Shown here: in pieces, positions 31,960 to 42,869 of the stretch
Position numbering within the stretch: position 1 is the first letter of the stretch
How the letters are laid out: each line of letters starts with the position of its first letter
From: Rhineura floridana
Lineage: Eukaryota > Chordata > Lepidosauria > Squamata > Rhineuridae
NCBI RefSeq assembly: GCF_030035675.1
Contig: NC_084483.1
Span: forward strand, 149,772,925 to 149,836,924
Length of the DNA stretch: 64,000 nucleotides
Direction: 5' to 3'
Position numbers and translations under genes: made by a program
Notes under the pieces: generated by a model
Told to the model about the DNA's origin: nothing
What the model saw: the letters and a program-made list of their open reading frames with translations, nothing else
The model's database searches: none

Positions 31960-32110
31960 CTTTATGTTTGTTGCTATTTTGTGTTTTTATTATGTTTTTA
32001 TATTGATTGTGTATTTTTATTGTTTTTATTATATTTGTAAGCTGTGCTGAGCTCTGTTTTTAACAGCAGAAGGGCAGGATATAAATCCTCTTAATCAATC
32101 AATAAATATT
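31960..32110 (+). mobile_element. L2-type LINE 3' tail
   Basis: GTAAGCTGTGCTGAGCTCTG then AGAAGGGCAGGATATAAATC and an AATCAATCAATAAAT tail. Confidence 0.6.
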
Positions 32111-32260
32111 CCATAGTGTTGGAAACTAGAGTCTAGGCATTTAAGGCTGAAAATTTTGCTTTTAAAAAAAAGATTTCTCACATCTTTCCCCAGTTTTTGG
32201 TGGTAATTCCTAGGCACAAAAACAAAACAACTGGACAATCCAAATATTAATATGCACATA

Positions 32261-32299
32261 ATTTGCATAATATGCAAATAATATGCATAATATGCAAAT
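32261..32299. promoter_or_regulatory. Cluster of three perfect octamer motifs
   Basis: ATTTGCAT (32261) and ATGCAAAT (32272 and 32292) are perfect POU-type octamers within 39 bp, close to the right end of element B. Binding is unproven; simple AT-rich repetition could produce this. Confidence 0.4.
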
Positions 32300-32523
32300 T
32301 AGCCTGTTTGGATTTGTGGAACTGGAATATGGCAACCCTAGGAAAGCTGCTTTATAGCCCCTTATGTGGAGGGGCTATAAAAATGTACTATGCCACCTAA
32401 AAGTTTCAGGTTTCCTCATCACTAAAAGCATCTCTCTGGGGTTCAAAAACTGCAATGATGTTTACTTGAGCCTATGGCTGAAAACAGATTTTATATTCAA
32501 AGGTCCTGATTATCTAAACTCAT

Positions 32524-32635
32524 AACACCCTGCTGGATCAGACTAGTGGCCCATTTGATCCAACATCCTGTTCTCACATTGGCTGACTAGATGCCCATGG
32601 GAAGCCCACAAGCAGAATCTGAGTATGGCAACTAT
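32524..32635 (-). mobile_element. CR1-type LINE 3' end, antisense
   Basis: CACCCTGCTGGATCAGACTA, CATCCTGTTCTCACATTGGC and GATGCCCATGGGAAGCCCAC are the reversed CR1 terminal blocks. Confidence 0.75.
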
Positions 32636-32639
32636 ATAA

Positions 32640-32987
32640 ATATGCTTAATATCCATCTCTTGTCAGAGCAATGTAAACAAAGTGTATGGAACTAGCATGG
32701 ATTTTTCACATTCTGCCATGTTAAATTGAAAATACTCTTCCATGCCATTCTGCTGCTTCCCATAAGCTAATGTCAAAACAATATCTTACAAAACTTATAG
32801 TCCTGAGCTCAGAAACACTTGCTTAACAACCCTCTAAGTTTTCATGGTGATATACAAAACACTCAGAGAGAGTCCAGAGTTCAAAGTCTGAAACATGAGT
32901 AAAAAAATCCAGACCCCTATTGGACCATTTACTGCCAATAGTCTCATAATTTATTGAAATTAATTTTTTAAAAGTCATGTTTATAGA
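32640..32987. other. No gene recognised
   Basis: No repeat or coding domain seen. Confidence 0.4.
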
Positions 32988-32995
32988 GCACCTGT

Positions 32996-33390
32996 CAGGG
33001 CCGGTCCCAAAAGGTGGCCAGGTCAGGCCCTGGCCGAGGGTCCCTGGAGCCACAGAGGCCCCTGAGGCGCTTCTCAATAGGATGGGGGAGGAGTAGTGCT
33101 CCTTTTCTGCGATCTGTGGCAGAGTAGCAGCCATGGATCGCAGAGAGGGAGCTTCTTCCGCCCTCCCACTGGCTCCATCTCTCCTATCTTTTGCGGCTGC
33201 ACATGCAGGACTGCCATTAACCAAGATGGTGGCCGAGGTTTCCCTAAGGGGCTGAAGCCTCAGGCGCCATCTTAATTGATGGCAGCAATGTGTGCTTGTA
33301 GCAGCCCGCACAGCTGCAAAAAACATGCGTGCACCAGGGCCCGGGGTAAGCTGATGCCCAAGGGCCCCAGCATGTCTGGAGCCGGCCCTG
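32996..33390. mobile_element. GC-rich hAT MITE (CAGGGCCGG)
   Basis: 395 bp; CAGGGCCGGTCCCA at the left is inverted as GGAGCCGGCCCTG at the right. Flanks GCACCTGT (32988-32995) and GTACCTGT (33391-33398) match at 7 of 8. Inner text includes CCAAGATGGTGGCC, resembling the MITE at 38988. The reading frame seen on the minus strand here is incidental. Confidence 0.85.
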
Positions 33391-33618
33391 GTACCTGTAA
33401 TCCTATTACTGAACTTGTCCCATACTCTGACCTTCCTCTTCTGCAGTTTAAAAGTTTTAAAACTGCATGGCTGATATTTAATTAATTTAAGAAAATTAAC
33501 ATTGGAGTCTATGATAGTGCAGGCATGCTCAGTAAGAAGCTACTGTCAGTGTTCTAAAAACCAGGCTAACAGTTGTTTGGCTTGACTAATCAGGGGCCAC
33601 ACCTGTGCCAGACATTTA

Positions 33619-34000
33619 CAGGAATACCCCGCATTAACGTACGCAATGGGTCCAGAGTGAGTACGTAAACTGAAAATGTATTTAAAGTGAAGCACTACCT
33701 TTTCTCACTTGCACCACTACTGTGCCACCTCTCCTTCATGCGGAGCCTCAAAGCCCCGCGCTAAAGCCTCTGCTGCTGCGCCACCACATCTCTCAGCTGC
33801 TTGCGATCGCGCCTCCCAGCTGATTCGCGATCGCGTCTCTTTCCACCACCCCCACGCATCGAAAGAACAGGCCACAACCAAAGGTCAAGTGTCCATTCTT
33901 GCGAAGCAAGTGTACGTAAACAGGGGAATGGTGCTACTGTAAATATGTCCATACTCGCAAGTGTCCTTAAAGTGAAGGTCCGTATAGCTAGGTATTCCTG
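33619..34000. mobile_element. Tigger/pogo-like MITE
   Basis: Ends CAGGAATACCCCGC and GGTATTCCTG are inverted and flanked by TA on both sides (TA target duplication). The CAGG.ATACC start matches the pogo/Tigger style of Tc1-mariner. Inside, GTACGTAAAC and GTAAAGT-type repeats occur near both ends, with GCGATCGCG pairs in the middle. 382 bp, non-coding. Confidence 0.75.
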
Positions 34001-34009
34001 TATTCTACT

Positions 34010-34090
34010 TTAAGTAGGCATGGCTTCCCCCAAATAATCCTGGGAAGTGTAATTTGTGAAGGGTGCTAAGGGTTGTTAGGAGACATCTGC
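34010..34090. repeat. Palindromic repeat fragment
   Basis: AATCCTGGGAAGTGTAATTT then AGGGTGCTAAGGGTTG resembles the core of the 53281 and 55578 repeats. Only about half is left. Confidence 0.5.
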
Positions 34091-34344
34091 TTCCGTTACA
34101 GAGCTCCAGTGGCCAGAATGGATGTGTGGATGTGGCCAGGGACAGCTTTGGTTTAAATTTGGGTGGGAGACTAGATGTGACTGCTATATAATAAAAAGGT
34201 GGGGGAAACACCGAAATGCAGCGATATTGTTAACAATGTTTTCATTTTGGAATAGAAAGGACAGGGACTTTTCCTCTGCCAAGTGCCCACTGACCCAAAC
34301 TCCTCATCTTTCTCCCCCTCCCTGCCCCTCCCCTAGGTCAATTT

Positions 34345-34721
34345 TGTTAGAATAAACAAACTTGCATGTTCCCTTTAAGGGATATTTGGGAAATATTCCA
34401 TGTACCTGTTTACCAGTGATGTAACCTCCTAAAGGGTGGGGTTACCTGACTTTCTCTTCCTCCTCCTTTGTCTGGGATTTTTGCATATTCTCCATTAAGC
34501 TTGAGGAGAGAGAAGCATGCACATGCTTCTCATCCAAGATGACCATTACCAAAGACTAATGAACTCCTAATCTTTCCATCTAAGATAAAGCCTATGTTTC
34601 TGAACATATGAAAGGTTGTGAGTAAACATTCTTTATCTTTTACTTAAGAAGATTGTGTCTGTAATTATTTGTGTCTGAGGGAAAGGGTGGACTGGTTGAT
34701 TCTCATCCCGCTGCTTGCATT
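34345..34721 (+). mobile_element. Possible solo LTR, weak
   Basis: The block opens TG (TGTTAGAATAAAC), closes near GCTTGCA, and has the composition of a retroviral-type LTR. There is no internal region and no clear target duplication. The family cannot be named; treat it as a fossil of uncertain nature. Confidence 0.25.
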
Positions 34722-34914
34722 TATATCTCTGCTAAGAAATAGAACCATGAAACTATTCCTATTTCACATATATTTTTAAAATCCCAAACAAATTTCACCT
34801 ATCCTAAGCATTATCCTATCCTCCACTTCTCCCTTCCTCCTCCCCCTTTCTCTTCCCGCCTCCTCCTCCCCTCCCCACTACAGCCCACCCCCCTTCTCCT
34901 CCAACACTTCCCCT

Positions 34915-35170
34915 TCTAATATAGTTTATATCCAGGGTTAACTGTGTCCCACTGATTTTCTCAGTTCCACCAGGTTTCCATTATGCAGACTTTATCAATG
35001 CTGTCTTCTAAGACCAAGCACTCCGGTTCTCCCATCTTGGTTTGGAGGCTTCTAGCATTAGCTTGTAGACACTTGTATACAGTATCTTTCTTCAAGTGTC
35101 TTTGGCACTTTTGATTTGGCCTGTGGTAATTTTGCCTTTCTGAATTGCTATTGTTGTGCACCTCCCCCAA
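34915..35170 (-). pseudogene. CR1 LINE endonuclease fragment
   Basis: The antisense frame (from 35170) reads KKDTVYKCLQANARSLQTKM, ECLVLEDSIDKVCIMETWWN. This is the start of a CR1 apurinic-type endonuclease (LKCLYANARS...ITETWW in the family). It continues about 50 bases past the stop with worn similarity. No further domain is found upstream or downstream. Confidence 0.7.
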
Positions 35171-36430
35171 TCTCTGAACGGTGAGATTTCGGGGGTCCCT
35201 GCACTCCTCCAGGGTTTGGTTTCCTTTGGGAAGAAGGTCAGCGGATACTGCAGTGTCTTTATGAAATATGGTTTATTTATTTACACACATTCCAACCTGA
35301 GCTTAAGATAGAGGGGGTTCAAGGCATCAGCAGTCCAATATTCAGCGTTTCCATCTGGGTTGCAGGAGGTACCCCAAATGCCATGGTGCAGAGAGCCAGT
35401 CTCTCTGCCTGCCTACAGTTCCCCAAGCATTCTCTACACGCCACCCAAACTACAAGCACAACTTTTGCTAGCTGCCAGGAGTGGGGGGGGGGAGGCTTGT
35501 GACGATCCCACAGCTGGCTCTACCTGAGATACTTCCACCAGGGCCACCACCTGTCAGGATCTCGGTTTTTATTTGTTCTCTCACACGCTCTAGCACAGAT
35601 CTCACAAGATCCCACTGCTAGGCAGCACCACCAGCCACTCCCTGTAAACAATACTGCTAGAGACTTCATCTTAGTCTCCCTATGGCTTGTTGTTACTTTG
35701 TGTCTGGGTGCCCTTGCCATCCACAACCCCCTTGTATCTTTGTCTATAAAGCGTACAATCCTGGGTTGCTCTGGATACTTGACGATGTTACAATATCTCC
35801 CTTCACCGTTGCCACCATTTATTTGATACTGTTTCCCTCCAGCCTTGGTAATTACCCTGCCCTCCCTTCTGGTCTGTGTACCCCCAGCCAAGGATCAGGC
35901 TTTTGGTAAACCAATAAAAGTATTTATTTGATAACACCAGGAAATAACAAGATTATTTTAGGAATGTTTAACTAGCGTATGGTTTCATTTAGAGTCACTT
36001 TTTATGTTTCCAGTCATATATATTCTGTCTATATACCAGCCAAATATAATCCAAACCTCCCTCAGAACTCTGCCAATCACTCCTCTCAACAACGCTCCCC
36101 TCCCCAGAACCCAACTCCACTCCCTCTCTCCAACCACTCCCCCCCGACTCAACTGTCATCCTCTCATTTATACCTTCAGCCATTCAAACACTCAGCCAAT
36201 CATCCAACATTCTCCAGCATTCTAGCCCATGTACTCCCCCCTCTCACTCAGTCACTTACCATATATCGCTTAATAAACCCGCACTTACCATATATCACTT
36301 AATAAACCTGCACCATATTTACAGTTATCAAACTATAGGGACATCACAAGGCTCTCCTGCAGAGTTTTAAATGACAAAAGGGGTCTTCCTGGCCCATTCC
36401 CCGTTGCTGAGCAACTGATAGGCCCATTAT
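35171..36430. other. Unresolved C-rich region
   Basis: No domain-bearing frame is seen. The stretch is rich in CCCC/CTCC words, has AATAAA at 35916 and imperfect repeats of CACTTACCATATATC (36253 and 36284). It could be old repeat DNA (even an LTR-type relic), but nothing decides this. Confidence 0.35.
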
Positions 36431-38112
36431 CTTACCTGGACACTCTATTTGTTGAACAAAGGAAATTCATCTGGCCAGCAGAGCCAGCCCCAAGGCATAG
36501 GATTCCAAATCAGAGGCTGGAAAGGGGACCCACAGGAATCATCCATTCCAACCCCCATGCTCACAACACTATCCTGTGCCCCTGCACTCACAATGCCTAG
36601 GTGTAGGCCTACCCCATTTAAATGTTTGTGATTTGTTTGGTCATTACGCTTCTTCACTAAATTGACATGACAATGTATGTAAATGCCTCACCCTTAATCT
36701 GAATTGGTGCTTATTCAAACATTTGACATGCATTTTCAGCAACTCAGTTTAAATTATAGATGCCTTGCTGTATACATCATGCCTGTGCTGCGTACATCAT
36801 GCAGAGAGGATGAACTACCTTTTAATGATAGCAATTGTACAAAGAAGTCTCATTGCAAAGTTCCCTTTGCAGTAGTTTCATTATGTGAGCTTGAGTAGCT
36901 CTAGGCTTGTTAGGATTGTATATCTGTAATCCTTATCAGGGGACATGTAGGCTAAACAGATATCTTAAAGAAATAATCAGAAAAAGAAGAGTCGCATAGT
37001 CCAGTACTAGAGCAAGAGGTGACAAGGAGTTCCAATGAGGCAATTTTTGTGCTATTGTTATGAAAGGATTCTGCCCTTTGGGGTTCATCCAGAAAGCTGC
37101 TTCCCAAATGCCTGGTTAAGCACCAGAGAGCACCATTGTGGAAATGTCCTGCACCTGGGGAAAGGTAAGAACCTTTTCTCCCCAAGACACTTCAGAATTG
37201 GGCAGACTCAGGGTTTCTTTCCACCTTAGATGGAACAGGGTGAGTAAACCTCAAGCTCCTCCCCCCTGTGATGTTGCAGAGGATTCAGGGGCACACTCAT
37301 ACACTGCTTCCAGCATAGTAAGCACCATTGAATTATGCTTCTTCGAAGCAACTTCTTATTCTGCCAGTGTGGTCATGCTAGCTGGGCTCAGAAACCTTCC
37401 CTCCAGCCTTTTACCAACATCTAATGAGGTTGTGCTGCCCTCTGCAGTTTGCTGGGATTTGTATAAGATGCTGTGTAAATCATCCTTCTCGGCTGTGCTC
37501 CAGGCTAGAAGCAAGCCTTTGAGATGCATCAAGGGGGCAAATACTCGCACAGTGATAGCCATGTTATGAGATTGGGCCCTTTAATTTTGGTTTCTCTTGG
37601 CAGGCCAACTATGGCATTTGATTCTATGTGCTATGCAGAAGTATGTAGATAACTCTATGCATGAAGTGAATACTCAGCTCACAGGACAAGTCTCTTAGTC
37701 AGTTTGTGGGGGATCTAAACACACCTCTTTGGAACAACCCCTTTGTATATTAACAAGTTGTTGAACTGGGATAGATGGATGAACTGAAGCAATTGGTGCC
37801 AAAACAAAATGAAAACTGTGAGCAATTCTTGGTATTTGCTTAGGCAATTAAAAGAAGGAATGTCCTCCTGCCTTGTCACCCTTCCACAAGCAAGAATGAT
37901 CAGAGCAGATTCTAGGACTCTTTATCCTTGACCCATGCTGAGCGCTTATTTCTGATGTTACTGTGTGGATTCATAGCTCTCAATGTGTATGAGAGCTTCG
38001 ATAATATGTTGCAGTTCTGGCATAGCAGAATCACTAAGGAGTCAGACAGAAGTGATAACGCTGCAGACTACACTGTAGATTGGAGCCATGTAGACTGGAC
38101 TCTCCCCTCTAG
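36431..38112. other. No gene recognised
   Basis: Several medium frames (for example 37138-37569, 143 codons) show no domain or repeat resemblance. A donor-like GGTAAGAACC lies at 37163-37172. I do not call an exon. Confidence 0.4.
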
Positions 38113-38285
38113 TCTGGTATAGTGGTTAGAGTGTTGGCTTTGAATGTGGGAAACCCAGGTTCAAATTCCTGTTTTAGCCATGAAGCTCAAGTCACTGTTG
38201 TCAGGGTTAAAATGAGATAACTCCATGCTGCTGTCCTCAGCTTTTAGGAAGAAGGATATGATACAAATGTGATACATACATTCTT
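38113..38285 (+). mobile_element. tRNA-headed SINE (worn)
   Basis: The A box TATAGTGGTTAGAG and B box GGTTCAAATTCC are clear. GCCATGAAGCTCAAGTCACT follows, then GGGTTAAAATGAGATAACTC. This is the Sauria-type head with the body of the L2-tailed relative. The 3' end is worn. Confidence 0.7.
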
Positions 38286-38601
38286 CATTTACTTTTCCCT
38301 CTCTCCTGCTCCATCTTTCTGTCTGGCGCTTTTAAACTAGCTGTCAGTGGGTCTTTTTATGTTATCACACAATAATACATAAATACATACTACGTAACTG
38401 TAGTGTGCGCTACTGCCTTTCTTCAATACCCAAGAATGCAATGGGCAGCTTTTCTTATAGTGGCATTAACTGAAACAGAAACAGATCAGTTATACTTCAG
38501 ATTATCATATGATTAAGAAACATTTAACTCTGTCCAAGATGGAACTCCTTGTCTTTCCTCCCAAACCTTCCTCATCTCAATTACTCTCCAGATAAACCGC
38601 T
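38286..38601. other. No gene recognised
   Basis: Nothing recognised. Confidence 0.4.
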
Positions 38602-38680
38602 GCCAACCTAGTGCCCCCCAGCTGTTTTGGACTACAACTCCCATTCGCCCCAGCCAGCCAGCACAGCTATTGTTCCTTAT
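38602..38680. mobile_element. hAT MITE left half
   Basis: CCAACCTAGTGCCCCCCAG then GGACTACAACTCCCATTCGC and CCAGCCAGCACAGC is the left arm of the ACTACAACTCCC family. Confidence 0.55.
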
Positions 38681-38987
38681 CTAGTCCTCTACTTTTTCAG
38701 CTGAATCTCCCCTTGTCATTCAGCTTGTACAAACACAAAGAAATCCTACCAGGGGTGGGAGGATACAGCATTGCACTGCACTTTTTAGAATATTTTGTGG
38801 CTTTCCTGAAGTTATACGAGGACAGCAGATCTGCACCAGATAAAGTTCCAGTAACTGGAGTTTGGTCAAGACTAGGTGATCACCAAAACAGACATTTTCC
38901 TACCTTATGAGCCTACCATTTTCATTTCATTTCATTTATTTCATTTTTAAACCGCCCATAGCGAATAGCTCTCTACCAAGATGGCAG

Positions 38988-39142
38988 CAGGGCCATCAGC
39001 CCCTTAGGGGAGCTTTACCTGCCATCTTAGGAGCCAATGCTGCCGTGGATCACAGAACGGGAACACTACCCTCTCGACCTAAGGAGGAGCCCTTCAGGGG
39101 CCCTCAGCCAGGGCCCAACCTCGCCACCATCTGATGGCCCTG
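38988..39142. mobile_element. hAT-like MITE (CAGGGCCATCAG)
   Basis: CAGGGCCATCAG at 38988 is inverted exactly as CTGATGGCCCTG at 39131-39142. The flanking 8 bases agree at only about 5. Similar wording to 32996 (CCAAGATGG at its edge, C/G-rich body). An L2-type tail fragment (ACCGCCCATAGCGAA) precedes it. Confidence 0.55.
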
Positions 39143-39325
39143 CTTATGTGGCTGATATTTAGTTAAATCTTTAAATCACAAAAATAAGACACAAAGCCAG
39201 GAGAGTACTTTGTGCTTGGTTCTGACCTTGCAGTATTTACCTCTGCTGTGATCCTGTGCACGCCTAGGCAGTCAAAGTAGTCCCGAACGTGACATTCACC
39301 ACAGAAAGTTACCCATGCAATGTAG

Positions 39326-40400
39326 TTGTTGTTGTTATGTGCCTTTAAGTCGACTAAGACTTATGGCAACCCTATGAATCAGCTATCTCCATCAGCATCT
39401 GTCTTGAACCACCCTGTTCAGATCTTGTAAGTTCAGGTCTGTGGCTTCCTTGATGGAGTCAATCCATCTCTTGTTTGGCCTTCTTCTTTTTCTACTCCCT
39501 TCTGTTTTCCCCAGCATTATTGTCTTTTCTAGTGAATCATGTCTCATGATGTGTCTGAAGTACGATAACCTCAGTTTCATTATTTTACCTTCTAAAGGTA
39601 GTTCTGGTTTAATTTGTTCTAACACCCAATTATTTGTCTTTTTTGCAGTCCATGGTATGCGCAAAGCTCTCCTCCAACACCACATTTCAAATGAGTTGAT
39701 TTTTCTCTTATCAGCTTTTTTCACTGTCCAACTTTCACATCCATACATAGAGATCGGGAATACCATGGTCTGAATGATCCTGACTTTAGTGTTCAGTGAT
39801 ACATCTTTGCAACTGAGAACCTTTTCTAGATCTCTCACAGCTGCCCTCCCCAGTCCTAGCCGCCTTCTGATTTCTTGACTATTGTCTCCATTTTGGTTAA
39901 TGATTGTGCCAAGGTATTGATAATCCTTGACAAGTTCAATGTCTGCATTGTCGACTTTAAAGTTGCATAAATCTTCTGTTGTCATTACTTTAGTCTTTTT
40001 AACGTTCAGCTGTAGTCCTGCTTTTGTGCTTTCCTCTTTAACTTTAATCAGCATATTGGTTTCTGCTAGTAGTATGGTATCATCTGCATATCTTAAATTG
40101 ATATTTCTCCCTCCAGTTTTCACACCTCCTTCATTTTGGTCCAATCCTGCTTTCTGTATGATATGTTCTGCATATAGATTAAACAAATATGGTGATAAAA
40201 TACACCCATGTCTCACACCCTTTCCAATTGGGAACCAATCGGTTTCTCCATATTCTGTCCTTACAGTAGCCTCTTGTCCAGAGTATAGATTGCACATCAG
40301 GACAATCAGATGCTGTGGCACCCCCATTTCTTTTTTTCTTTCCAATTTCTCCATGGTTGCTATGGAACTCTCCCCTTGCAGACTACTGATCATATCATAA
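39326..40400 (-). mobile_element. BovB (RTE) LINE 3' half with long RT frame
   Basis: The antisense frame 40393-39392 gives 333 residues of RTE-type reverse transcriptase without a stop. Landmarks: GVPQHLIVLMCNLYSGQEAT, GKGVRHGCILSPYLFNLYAE, the catalytic LRYADDTILL, LNVKKTKVM, YQYLGTIIN, SMYGCESWTVKKA, WCWRRALRIPWTAKK and SYFRHIMRHDSLEKTIMLGK. A short in-frame deletion removes several residues after YADD (AETNMLIKVKEE). Below 39392 comes the 3' tail with AAGTCGACTAAGACTTATGG, shared with Sauria SINEs, and it ends at GTTGTTGTT (39326). No endonuclease is present: 5'-truncated as usual for LINEs. BovB is famous for horizontal transfer between squamates and ruminants. Confidence 0.92.
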
Positions 40401-40904
40401 AGACCATGTGCTCATTCTCACCAATGTGGTTCCAGGCCATTACAAATGGCATTAATACCATGAAATAAACTCATTGATAAGCTCCCACAGTGCTATGGAA
40501 TTGACAAGAAATGTGTCCATTAACTGATGTTGCTTTGAAATGGTGGCTGAACTAGCTGTACAGGTAAATGGTGGAAATGCGTGTCAGCTTCACCTCTAAA
40601 GAAAATTAAAGTGTGCACTGTTTCACTCCAGCACTGGTGCTCACACACACTGTTGTGAAAAACAACAAGAAGAAACTCCCCTCTTTATTCCAGCAACAAC
40701 ATGGCAGCAGTAGGTTCTTTTTCCTAGGTGTGGATGATGGAGTCAGGGACTGATGAAGATGGAAGACCTGGAAATGAGGGCTAATGGAGGCAACTTGTCA
40801 AGGACTCATAAAATGCAAGACAACTGGTATTTGAAGCAGCAGGGGAGAATGGGCCTTGGTGGACTCAAGCAGCGTGGGTGGATTGGCTAGTTTAGGGGTT
40901 TATT
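40401..40904. other. No gene recognised
   Basis: Nothing recognised. Confidence 0.4.
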
Positions 40905-40990
40905 TATTTCCTTACATTTATATCCTATCCTTCTTCCATCATGGAACCTGAAGTGGTGTACATGGTGTTCCTAGTTAGTCTCTCATCCAG
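40905..40990 (-). mobile_element. L2-type LINE 3' tail, antisense
   Basis: TTTATTTCCTTACATTTATA then TCCTATCCTTCTTCCATC is the worn reversed L2 end. Confidence 0.5.
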
Positions 40991-41835
40991 GTATTGACCG
41001 GCTTGTATCCTATATTTGATGAAGTCCAAATTTGGATCCATGGAGAGTAAGGTCACTTCCAGACAACAAGTTTATGGAGCATTCATTCAAATTCCTCTGC
41101 ACAAAGTTTGCAGGGAGGTTAAACAACATCAGGTATTTATTGAGCATTTATTTTCATTTGTTTTCAGGGATGTTAGACCATGTTGTATTAAGCATATGTT
41201 ATCTCACACATTCCAGTGCATTTTCTAATTGCTTTTCGTGTTGCAAAAAGTCCAATTTTGGCAGGAACCAGGTTTGTTACACAACAGCCCAAATCAACTT
41301 TAAGTCCATAAGCTGCATTTGCCAATATGCAGTGGAATCCCACCCAAAAAGAGCAACAGTCTGAAAGCACCCTAAAGCACAGAACACCAATGTGATACAT
41401 GGGGTTATCCACAGATTCAAAAACTTCTAGCTGATTAATCATCTATGTTTTACACAACTGACTGAATAATTCAAACAAACTGGCACATTACTAAATCCTC
41501 ATTGTATATGGCTTTTTGAAAGATAGTGTAGAAAGTGTCAGATGATTTACAATGTAATAAACAAAAACGTCTCAGTTGTGAGAAGGGAACATGCATCTTT
41601 AGTTAGAGTTGAGCCAAATTTGACAAGTTTTAATATTCATGTCAAAATTTGCATGCCCAAAGAAAGACAATGTCTTGGTGATCAGCTAAGCTAGTCGCAC
41701 AGAAATCAAAAGTGTTCCTTTTTGCTTTTCGACCCAATCACAGCTCAGACACAGATATGCAAAATCCCCCAGAACCTGGTTGTTATGTCTTCAGGGATCT
41801 TTGCAGTTCTTGTGTTAGTCTTTAGCTCATAGCAT
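40991..41835. other. No gene recognised
   Basis: AT-rich, no domain-bearing frame. Confidence 0.4.
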
Positions 41836-42105
41836 AGGGCAGGGATGGGGAACCTGTGGCTCTCCAAATGTTGCTGGACTTTCTTTAGCCCTATTACATC
41901 CATGCATATTTGTTATATCAATATCCAAAATATTCGCTCTAGGGAGGGGGGTGGGATTTAGGGTTCATTTCATATTGTTGCATTATTTATGTTAATGTTT
42001 TGTACAATAACAAAAAGATTAATAAAAAGATTTTTTTTAAAAAAAGGATGATGGAGTTGTAGTCCACCAACATTTGGAGGGCCACAGATTAGAAACAAGG
42101 GGTCT
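41836..42105. mobile_element. hAT MITE interrupted by a retro-insertion
   Basis: CAGGGATGGGGAACCTGTGG starts the MITE at about 41842. Its right arm (GATGGAGTTGTAGTCCACCA, GGAGGGCCACAGATT) resumes at 42050. The 165 bp between (41881-42047) ends in AATAAAAAGATTTTTTTT then A7, like a 5'-truncated L1-type tail. Confidence 0.65.
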
Positions 42106-42615
42106 GTACAAATTTAAGCCCTCCCCAGTCCTAGCCTTCTTCTGACATCTCAGGGAAACATCTCAACCAGAATGAGCTTAAGCTTAGGCAGACTCCTCTT
42201 TACTCATAAAATAGTCACTTGTGCACAGAGTTGCTTTTTGAAGACAGTGAAAAAGGAAAACACTGATTTGGCACAGCCCTATTCAATGCAATCTGTTTCA
42301 TCCCGTTTTGGATTTTTATACTGATTGCTTGAAACGATGTGATCTTCACCTCTACGTTCTCTATTGCAGTAACTGACGAGAATCAAAATAGCATTCAGAA
42401 CAATAACTTGCAACCCCATCAATTAAAATCAATTAAAATTTGTCATCACTGACAGGCTGAATTGATTCATTTACTTGTAAAAACTAATAGCTTGTAGCCT
42501 TAATAATAATCTGTTTTCTATCATCTACAGATTTTTCAGTTTCAGGTTTACCGACACGACTAATGGACTTGAACATTCACTACGGATATGTTCACATTGA
42601 GGTTCTACACATGTA
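42106..42615. other. No gene recognised
   Basis: Nothing recognised; a small duplication of AATCAATTAAAAT near 42420. Confidence 0.4.
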
Positions 42616-42618
42616 CTA

Positions 42619-42825
42619 AGGGGAGACTTAGTAGCTCAGTGGTAAAGTACACTTTTTGTGTGTCAAAGGACCCAGGCTCAGACTGTAGTCAGTCTGCCTC
42701 CAGTTGAAGGCATCTCAGGAAACAAGGTTACAAAAGTCTTGTGTCTGAGGCAAAGTAGAAATACTGAGGTTAATGGACCAATGGTCTCACTCTGTACAAG
42801 ACAGCTTCATATGTTCATATACAGT
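42619..42825 (+). mobile_element. tRNA-Ala-type SINE, worn
   Basis: TAGTAGCTCAGTGGTAAAGT keeps the A box; CCCAGGCTCAGACT is a worn B box. Then CAGTCTGCCTCCAG, TACTGAGGTTAATGGACCAA and CAAGACAGCTTCATATGTTC. Same family as 49090, older. Confidence 0.7.
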
Positions 42826-42869
42826 ATGTGTTAGTACGCTGCTGCAAATCACCATCACGTGTGCATAGC

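Larger units (their letters stand above)
29230..32340. mobile_element. hAT-like element B (TAGGGTTGCCA family)
   Basis: The ends TAGGGTTGCCATATT and AATATGGCAACCCTA are perfect 15-bp inverted repeats. The flanks GGAAAGCT (29222-29229 and 32341-32348) are an exact 8-bp duplication. At 3,111 bp it is the longest member here. No transposase frame is present. It shares a block near 29310-29400 with element A (AAGTTTCTAGGTGGTCCAGT, then CGAGATATACAT). It has collected an antisense LINE 3' UTR and other repeats, so much of its length is acquired. Confidence 0.88.

Noticed and set aside
32823-33326. 167-codon minus-strand frame
   Set aside because: It runs through the GC-rich MITE at 32996-33390; incidental.
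35171-36430. Possible LTR-type relic
   Set aside because: No clear paired ends, target duplication or protein part; composition alone is not enough.
37138-37569. 143-codon plus-strand frame, possible host exon
   Set aside because: No recognisable domain; both strands are open for much of it and the splice context is weak.
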